Shown here piece after piece: positions 56,928 to 64,000 of a DNA stretch of 64,000 bases. The notes below the pieces were generated by a model. The model worked only from the letters and a program-made list of their open reading frames with translations. It ran no database searches and was not told the origin of the DNA. How positions within the stretch are numbered: position 1 is the stretch's first letter; each line of letters begins with the position of its first letter. Origin of the DNA: Bettongia penicillata ogilbyi (taxonomy: Eukaryota; Chordata; Mammalia; Diprotodontia; Potoroidae); assembly GCA_023548195.1 (NCBI GenBank), contig JAJHZJ010000251.1, positions 1,674,001-1,738,000 on the forward strand, written 5' to 3'. A program made the translations under genes and the position numbers.

Positions 56928-57985
56928 CTAAATAGATGTAAATTCTTCTTGTTTATGCTGCTGAAAGATTGAAAACTTTACATTCTAAATTTTTCATTCT
57001 GGGGAAAAGCTGTGATCATGCAAACTTAGTTAGGACTCTGTCTAGAAACTATATGAATACCTAAATAGACACAGTTGATAAATAACATGCTAAAGTATAA
57101 GGAAAATGCATTTTAAAAGTATTTCTTTCCAAGAAAACCAAGGACTACTGGAATTTTAACTTTTTCTTTCAGATGACCTGGTGTCCCAGTAACCAGTCAG
57201 CCTTTCTGTCAGGGGTCAGACATAACCATATCACTTATCTAAACATTTGTGGCTTGGTAACTTTAGGGGCAATAAAGTGACATTCTCTGAACTCAGCTAA
57301 GTGAATGATTTGAAAAGAAAAAGAAAGATTATTGCCTGCAGTTGTCACTGTCAAGACTGAATTTGCTTTGTGCCCTTTTGCAAGCAGCAATATTTAATTG
57401 AGTAGGAATTTTTCCTTGTCTGATTTAGGAGCTTGGAGCAGAATCCAAGTCACTCTTCCTGCTTGATAAATTAGAGAAAAGCTTAAGATAGAGTCAGAGC
57501 ACAAACACAGAATGATTGCTCACCAAATACATTATTTTTTTTTAAAGCTTTGAGCATTTTCTGCTTAGAAAAATTGTGTAACTCTATTGTACTGATTGTC
57601 AGTAGAATCATGCAAGTGGGAATTTAGTTTGAAATGATACTTTGGCCATGGAGTACTCAGCAGGAAAATAAATTGAGTTTAAAACAGTTTCGGGATTTAG
57701 AGAGTCAATGTGTAAAAACAAAAATACGATAGCAATAGAGTGCATGAGTGTGCAGCAGATGAATCAGATGGGGGAAAAAAACAAAGAAATAAAAACCCAA
57801 GAGAATTGAGACTAATACACCAAGATACCTTGTTCCAACAGATTAAAGCAAATGCTGTAAAAGATCCTAGCATGTATAGGGAGAAAGAGAGTGCTTTGGA
57901 TTGTCATGAGCACAGGAATTGCTGAAGTAACAAATAATCATGCAAAAAATGACTAATTTTCTTTCTTTGTAATTTTTTGCTTTTA
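56928..57985. other. Unassigned sequence
   Basis: About 1 kb without recognised repeats. A 61-codon frame at 57740-57925 has no recognisable domain. Confidence 0.35.
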
Positions 57986-57989
57986 GAAT

Positions 57990-58215
57990 AGAGACTAAAT
58001 AGAAAGAGATCTTACCTGAGAGCCAGGATCTGAGTTCAAGTCCTGGCTCTGGTGAAGAATGGCTGTGTATCCCTGGAAACGCTATTGAAGCTAAGAAATA
58101 CTCTAAGCAGTTTTTGAAGTCTCTTAAATTACAAAGAAGGTACTAATTTTCATTGGTAGGAGGTATATCCTAATTCAGGAATTCCCTATATAAATGAAAT
58201 AAATCACAAATCCAT
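57990..58215 (+). repeat. tRNA-headed SINE (family A)
   Basis: Head 'ggatctgagttcaagtcctg', then 'ggtatatcctaattcaggaa' and 'ttccctatataaatgaaat'. The body matches 335-465 and 2268-2405. Confidence 0.55.
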
Positions 58216-58239
58216 CTCCTCTCCCTATCTTGACTCATA

Positions 58240-58480
58240 TTGGCTTTTATGCTTTTGAAATATATAGATATGGGCATAGATATACATTTATATAGATAAC
58301 AATATGAATATTTGTATGCAAATATTTCAATATTTATGTGTACATATATCTATAAATAAATAAAATGCAAATGTTAGGTTTACATAGTCATACAAATGAA
58401 TATAAAATATAACATTTTTCTATAGCTGTGATATTCACATGTAGATATCAATATTCATCTATAATTATAGGTGTCTCTGT
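58240..58480. repeat. AT-rich tract
   Basis: Irregular tatag/atatt words. Confidence 0.6.
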
Positions 58481-58858
58481 ATACCAATTAATTCTTCCTA
58501 CAGAGTCATTAGCAAAATTGGAAAATTAAGAAATTTATCTCTAAAATCTCCAGTTTTCCTTTCTCTTCCCTGTTCGTCCTTCTCTCATGCCTTTCCCTAT
58601 TCATGTACCCAGGGATTTCACATTTTCTCTGTACGTTACTCCCTACCAAAACTCTTCTTAGGGAAGGCTATAATCTCAGTAATTTATACCTTAATAGGGA
58701 TAAAAATGCCCCTGTTACTTCTCCCAGGGGTTTTTAATATTCTACTGTTCAACTTTGTCTTATTAATGAAATTGCAAGTATATCAAAAATTGGTGGAGGA
58801 GGCATTTTGGAATGTGGGAATCAATTTGACATAGTTCATAAGGAAGGAATGAACTAAG
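58481..58858. other. Unassigned sequence
   Basis: No recognised feature. Confidence 0.35.
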
Positions 58859-58859
58859 C

Positions 58860-58978
58860 ATTTATCAAGAACCTAATATGTGTTAAAAGTTTTACAAATA
58901 TTATCTCATTTGATCCTTATAATAACCCTAGGAGGTAATCTATGACAATGACACAGCTTAATTTTATAGTTAATAGAT
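58860..58978 (-). repeat. MAR1/MIR 3' fragment
   Basis: 'acctaatatgtgttaaaagt' and 'tctcatttgatccttataat'. Confidence 0.65.
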
Positions 58979-58979
58979 T

Positions 58980-59168
58980 TAATTCTAAAAGATATATCAG
59001 AGATCACCTAACCCAACACCCCAATTTTACAGATGAGGAAACTGAGGTCCAAATTGTTTGAGTGATTGGCACAAGATCAAGGAAATGGCAGGACTGGGAC
59101 TTGAACCCAGTTCTTCCTGGCTTCCAAATCTGAGCTCTTTCCACTGCCCCTCTTGTCATATTAGTAGA
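58980..59168 (-). repeat. MIR/THER1-type SINE
   Basis: 'ttttacagatgaggaaactg', 'gggacttgaacccagttctt', and 'ctgagctctttccactgccc'. Well preserved. Confidence 0.8.
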
Positions 59169-59189
59169 TAGCCTGGGTCTTTAGGACTT

Positions 59190-59285
59190 TTACATAGATA
59201 CTAAGTTTCAAAGACAGGATTTGAATATAGGTTTTTCTATTCCAATTCCAGAACTTTATCTGTCATGCCTTGCTCCCTCACATCC
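59190..59285 (-). repeat. SINE head fragment
   Basis: 'gacaggatttgaatataggt' and 'ccaattccagaactttatct'. Confidence 0.5.
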
Positions 59286-59980
59286 CTTACCCTGACTTAG
59301 AGTCTAAATTCCATAAAATTGGATTCTTGTATCCATTTTGTAGCAGTCCACCAGTATCACTTTTTGTCTTTTTCTCACTCCTCACATCACTGAGCTCAGA
59401 GAATACCAGTTCTCCTCAGTGATCAAATCTTAGCCAAATTCATTCGAATTTGGAGGAGAATAATACGAACAAACTTCTCTAAAAGAATAAATAGCAGAGA
59501 TGCAATAAGGCAGCTACACAATTGGTTAAAGATAAGATTCTCTAAAACACTAGGCAGCACATGATTTGCACAGTTAATAGCTAATGGCACTTGCCTGTTC
59601 TGTAGAAAGAAAACACTAATATTTCATTGATTCAATTGAAAGAGTGACTGTGGTAGGAGTAGATAGTAACAATTTCAAGAACGAATTAAATAAAATTGCT
59701 AGGATCAAAGAAAGAAAACCTCCATTCTTTCATTGTAATTATAATTCTCACATGGTTGCCTTTTGGGGGCTTGGGAAATCTCTGTGCTCCAAAAAAAACT
59801 CTAGTCTCAATCTTGCCATTTGTTAGCTATGGTATATTTTTGAACAGGGACTTTACCACTCTTAACTTTGCTTTTTTCATTTGCCCCAAATGGGAATTTT
59901 CCTACTTAGTAGATTTAATAGGGGGTGTAAGTTCAAATCAGCTAATTGGGAAGAATGAATTGATTCAACTGGATGAATAG
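59286..59980. other. Unassigned sequence
   Basis: No recognised feature. Confidence 0.35.
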
Positions 59981-59981
59981 G

Positions 59982-60231
59982 AGCTAGATGGTACACTGGA
60001 TAGCATCCTGAGCCTGAATTCAAGAAGACTTATCTTCTTGAGTTTAAATCCAGCTTCTGACACTTATTAGCTGTATAATGCTAGACAAGTCATTTAATCC
60101 TGTCTGCCTCAGTTCCTCATCTATAAGATGAGCTGGGGAAGGAAAGGGAAAACTATTCCAGTATCTCTGCCAAGAAAACCACAAATGGAAGTCACAAATA
60201 ATCAGACATGACTGAGACAACTGCACAACAA
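59982..60231 (+). repeat. WSINE1-like SINE, full length
   Basis: 'gagctagatggtacactgga', 'gagtttaaatccagcttctg', 'tattccagtatctctgccaa', and 'atcagacatgactgagacaa'. The tail matches the 5' module of the RTE at 54901. Confidence 0.85.
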
Positions 60232-60239
60232 TAGCAAAA

Positions 60240-60852
60240 TGTTGCATGTTATACATTTCCCCATCTATAAAATGGGCTTTATGTTACCCTTACATGAGGT
60301 AGAATTCAACAGATAAAGGACAAAGGAAATGACATACACATTAGGGGAAGGGAAAATCTTATAACTTCCTGAGAATACATGTATTTTCTACCTTCTCCTT
60401 CAGATGGCTTTTATGCTTCCTCTCCCAATAAACTGGCCAATTTACAACTTCTTTTTCAGTCTTAAGATATGATAAACCAGGGAAGAATAATAGGTAGTAT
60501 CTAGGATAAGTACAAAATCAAGAATATGAGAAGGGATGAATCTTTTAACATCTTTACTTTATCACTGTGTTGCACTAAAGCTAATTATGGAAAAAGAGAA
60601 CAGTCAAAGACTTCATCAAAGTCAATGGATAAGATCACCTCCAGAAATGATATTAAGTGGTTAGAAACCTTTCAGATATGGGCAACAGGTTATGTAATGA
60701 AAAACATCTGCAATTCATGTCATTTCATCGATCTTCTATGACCAGGGCCTGTTAAAAGTACAAGAAAATGAGTAGGTAATGGAACTTTAGAAAAATGCTA
60801 ACTGTATGCAAAGGGCCAAATTGTAAAGCTTTCCTTGGGTAATATCACTCAG
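60240..60852. other. Unassigned sequence
   Basis: No recognised feature. Confidence 0.35.
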
Positions 60853-60854
60853 AA

Positions 60855-61300
60855 GGACAAGGTGCTATAGAAATTGGTGTTTGAAGACCTGGGTTTAAAT
60901 CTTACCTCTGATATAGGGGTACAGAAGCAGTGCAGTATGTTGGTTAAAGTTCTGTACTTGATATCAGGAAGATGGTTTGGAATCCTGCTCAGAGCCTTAC
61001 TAGTGGCATGACCTAAACAAGTTAATCCTTTAACCTGGTTGAGGCTCAGTCTTCTCTTCTATGAAGTGGGGATAATAATATAGCATTCTACTTTTCAAGG
61101 GTATTGTCGGGATCAAATGATAAAATAGTTGTATAATACTCTGCAAACTTGAAGTATTTTTTAATGTGAACTCTTAAAACTTTCTTCTTATGAGCTCTCA
61201 GGTCAGTCATGTCACCTATCTAGGTCTCCATTTCCTTAATAATAAAATGAAAGGGTTGGACTAGATCTTGAAATTTACTTCCAGCTTTGAGTCACGTGAA
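60855..61300 (+). repeat. SINE inserted in a SINE
   Basis: The outer MIR/THER1 element starts at about 60855 ('agacctgggtttaaatctta') and resumes at about 61195 ('ggtcagtcatgtcacctatc', 'aagggttggactagatcttg'). The inner MAR1 element (about 60915-61175) has 'ggcatgacctaaacaagtta' and 'tcgggatcaaatgataaaat'. Both are in + orientation. Confidence 0.75.
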
Positions 61301-61435
61301 AAGGTGATTTTATTTTAGTGTGTACCTTTTTGGACTTGGAGATATTGCTGCAAAGTAAGATATTTATAATATAAAGAAGTTTGTCCATTTTTACTGGTGC
61401 AAGTCAAAAAGTTGAAATCACTTTTACAGTAAGGA

Positions 61436-61605
61436 AACAATGAGTAAATGAATGAGTTAGTTAATGAAAAGATATTTGCTAAACACCTAATATATTCTAG
61501 GCACTCTGTTGGGAAATGTGACCATGAAAATAGTCAAATGAAAAAGTATCATAGTATTTGCCTTCAAAGAGTTTATTTACATTTTATTAGAAAGTAATAA
61601 GTATT
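61436..61605 (+). repeat. L2-type 3' block
   Basis: 'aacacctaatatattctagg', 'cactctgttgggaaatgtga', and 'ccttcaaagagtttatttac'. Confidence 0.6.
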
Positions 61606-62565
61606 GTAACCAAAGAAAGAAAGTAACTTGGCTCAAAGGAAAAGAAGGTATGGTTTGTGGGGAGCAAATTGTCTTGCCCATTATAATATCTATAGTAATA
61701 TTAATTTGAATATTGTTTTTAAAGAAAGAGGTGAGAGATGAGAACATAACAGCAAAGCAGGTGGTCATGGGGTTTCAGCATGCACTTCTTTTCTGGAGGA
61801 TGATGATTGGCATATGTTTTACCAATCATACTTGCGAATTTAAAGCTTTAAATGGTCTTGAACCAATCAGTGATTAACAGGAGAGAAGCATGACCAAATT
61901 GAAAAAAAAATATTCTCTAAGGTGGTAGAAAATGCAGGTGAACTTTTAGACATTAATACACCATATTACTAGTTCTCTAGGCAGGGGAATTATGAAGGGA
62001 TTTCAATTTGGGCATGGAGCATCATATTTTAATTTTGGAATAAAACTTTGAGGGTTATACATTAGTTATCTAGTAGGGTATTGAATTCATTGCATATACT
62101 ACTTTAAATTGAAAGTTTAGGTATCCCTCCAATTTCTAGCTTTGTAAGCAAGCAGTTATCCATGATCTAACAGTATTTTCTCACTCAGGGTGAATAAATC
62201 TTGGCTGGGAAAATTTTGCAGCTGGCACCTCTCTATTTTTAACTAGACTTATTAAAAGAAATTCAAATTATTCTTTATTTTGCTTCCTTTAAGTTCCATC
62301 TGCCACAATTAATATTAACACTTTTTTGTGTAACTTGGAGTTTTAACTAATTACGTTTTTAGAAGAGATTCATAAAAGGTTAGAGTAGCTACAAATTAAC
62401 ACAAGAATACACCTTCCATATATTTATTCAAGTGTTTGTAGAAAACATGGGAGCCTCATAGAAATGAATAGTGACATTTTATTTACAAGAGAGTCTAAAT
62501 GCAGAATCCGGAAGTTTGGATCAAATTTTTAAATGTTATTAAGGGCTTTGAAGTGCAGTAATTAG
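61606..62565. other. Unassigned AT-rich sequence
   Basis: About 960 bp with no recognised feature. Confidence 0.35.
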
Positions 62566-62567
62566 TT

Positions 62568-62792
62568 TGTAATAGCTCACATTCATGTAGCACTTTAAAA
62601 ATATTTTCTCTACAACAATCCAATGAGTGATAGCATAAATGTTTTTCTTCCCATTTTGCAGATGAGAAAATCAAGACTTAGGTTGTGATTGCCCAAGATC
62701 AAGTGATAGTAATTGTCAGTTAGGACTTGAACCTTGGTCCTATTACTCAAAGTCTAGTCTCTTTCCACAATTCCATATTACCTGATTTGCTT
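62568..62792 (-). repeat. MAR1-type CORE-SINE
   Basis: 'tgtagcactttaaaaatatt', 'cccattttgcagatgagaaa', and 'aggacttgaaccttggtcct'. Confidence 0.8.
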
Positions 62793-62799
62793 ATATTAT

Positions 62800-62938
62800 A
62801 TATTCTCACTTTATTGCTGCAAATTACTTTTCATATATTATTTCTTTTGATCATCACAATGTGGTGTGGCTAGTGCAAATAGTAACAATACCTCTTTGAA
62901 GATGCCATTGTTGAGGTTCAGAGCATCTTCCCCAAAGC
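62800..62938 (-). repeat. MAR1/MIR 3' fragment
   Basis: 'atatattatttcttttgatc' followed by a degraded core. Confidence 0.4.
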
Positions 62939-63469
62939 CCAACTAATTATGTTTAAAGTCCATATTAGAAACAACATTTATTGATCTCCAGTCTAGTACT
63001 CTACCAAGATTTTTCTCTTGCCTTTCATAAACACTACATAAGATCTTACAAAATCTTTGTTTGAAAGTTAAGGAGATTTCAGGGACATAATAAAAATAAG
63101 TTACCAAGTTCTCATTGGTGATTTTGGTCATATTAGCCTCCTCTACAAAATAAAGTTTCTGTTAATGAAAATATAGCATAGAAAAAAAGGAATATAGTCA
63201 GTGCTGTAGTATTCAGGATTGTATTCAAGGCTTGTTTCTGCCTATTATTTTCAAGGGGATCTTGAGAAAGTATCTTACCTTCCCTGCTCTCTAATTTTGC
63301 TAATATTATGAGAATGTCCTTCCTAGTCCACTATATGTGGCAATTTTGAGGGTCAAAGAGGATGCTCTATGTGAAAATGAGAATAGTAATTTATGTATAT
63401 CATATACAGGGAGTGTTATTTCCCTGTTGAAATGAGTTTGTATTAATTTTCATTTGTTTACTTGTTATA
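62939..63469. other. Unassigned sequence
   Basis: No recognised feature. Confidence 0.35.
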
Positions 63470-63598
63470 CATTTTATACTTCCCCCACCACCACCTCTAA
63501 CTCCTCAAGGGGAGGGACTCTCATTTTTCTCATCCTTATTGCTTCGCATATGTTAAGGATTCTATAAATTTTCACTGAATTGTTGAATGACCTGTCTG
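63470..63598 (+). repeat. L2 3' end
   Basis: 'aactcctcaaggggagggac' and 'ttcactgaattgttgaatga'. Confidence 0.6.
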
Positions 63599-63797
63599 AA
63601 TTTAGTGAGATTGGCTTTCAAATACCAAATATAGTTGAAACTTCCACCTCCGGGGAATCAAATGCCAAGGTTTGTGTTCCCACTGTAAGTGTGGCCATGA
63701 AAGACTCAAGATGATGTAAGGCTATTCTATGGTGAAGCATCAGAGAAAGATTTTTGTCAATGGGGAAAAAGAGAAAAAAATATGAAATATACAGTAA

Positions 63798-64000
63798 AAA
63801 CATCAGCATAGTGGAAAGAGTGCTAGATTTGAAGTCAATAAACCTATGTTCAAATGCTATCACTGAAATTAGATGAGTGATGTGGACAAAACACTTAAGC
63901 AACTTGAGTCCTTTTTTGCATTATCTTTAAAATATGGGTGATCACACTTGCATCCTTTACCTTTCAGGGATATTGTGAGTCACATTCTATATAAGCCTTC
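63798..64000 (+). repeat. MAR1-type CORE-SINE, cut by window end
   Basis: 'cagcatagtggaaagagtgc', 'cctatgttcaaatgctatca', and 'tttcagggatattgtgagtc'. The 3' end continues beyond the window. Confidence 0.75.

Noticed and set aside
1..64000. CRISPR arrays, bacterial operons, or phage genes
   Set aside because: No regularly spaced direct repeats with unique spacers and no dense coding; the sequence is plainly vertebrate repeat-rich DNA.

Overview
The window is AT-rich vertebrate DNA with no recognisable host gene: no spliced coding exons, no rRNA and no stand-alone tRNA. It reads as marsupial intergenic or intronic sequence. Three kinds of repeat point to a marsupial: L1-derived elements that carry ORF1 but no ORF2 (HAL1, 'half-L1'), tRNA-headed CORE-SINEs of the MAR1/MIR type, and RTE (BovB-like) LINE sequence. 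SINEs ending in the 'ccagtatctttgccaagaaaacc' module are, as far as I recall, typical of Australidelphian marsupials (WSINE1-like), so an Australian or related lineage is the best guess. The species cannot be read from the sequence.

Layout. 1-8360: ancient SINE/L2/L3 fragments, one microsatellite, and a LINE whose 5' part is inverted (5830-6860). 8361-14479: two HAL1 elements tail to tail (copy 1 on +, copy 2 on -), only 138 bp apart. Copy 2 contains a large TA array with a 66-bp perfect palindrome. 14480-21266: old SINEs, L3/CR1, a 5'-inverted L1 piece and AT-rich sequence. 21267-23901: HAL1 copy 3, old and broken. 24250-29945: L2 and SINEs, plus a 1.3-kb head-to-head inverted pair of an unclassified repeat (27830-29110). 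29967-32938: HAL1 copy 4, with a perfect 13-bp target-site duplication and a fully open 368-codon ORF1, the only convincing protein-coding reading frame in the window. 33790-49740: an RTE-type SINE, an L1 3' end, many MAR1/MIR/L2 fragments and a third, internally duplicated copy of the unclassified repeat. 49742-50479: a short composite L1 (5' UTR joined to endonuclease sequence) with a perfect 14-bp duplication. 50590-52560: L2. 53456-56909: an antisense L1 with an 18-bp duplication, invaded by two other LINEs, one a BovB-type RTE. 56928-64000: SINE/L2 fragments and unassigned sequence.

How the parts relate. HAL1 and SINEs encode no reverse transcriptase, so they would have depended on L1 or RTE enzymes supplied from elsewhere; the LINE copies here are all dead. 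Shared 3' tails between SINEs and LINEs are visible inside the window. Boundaries flanked by clear target-site duplications are exact to a few bases. Boundaries of old fragments are approximate (about 10-50 bp), and family names rest on recognition, not on a search.
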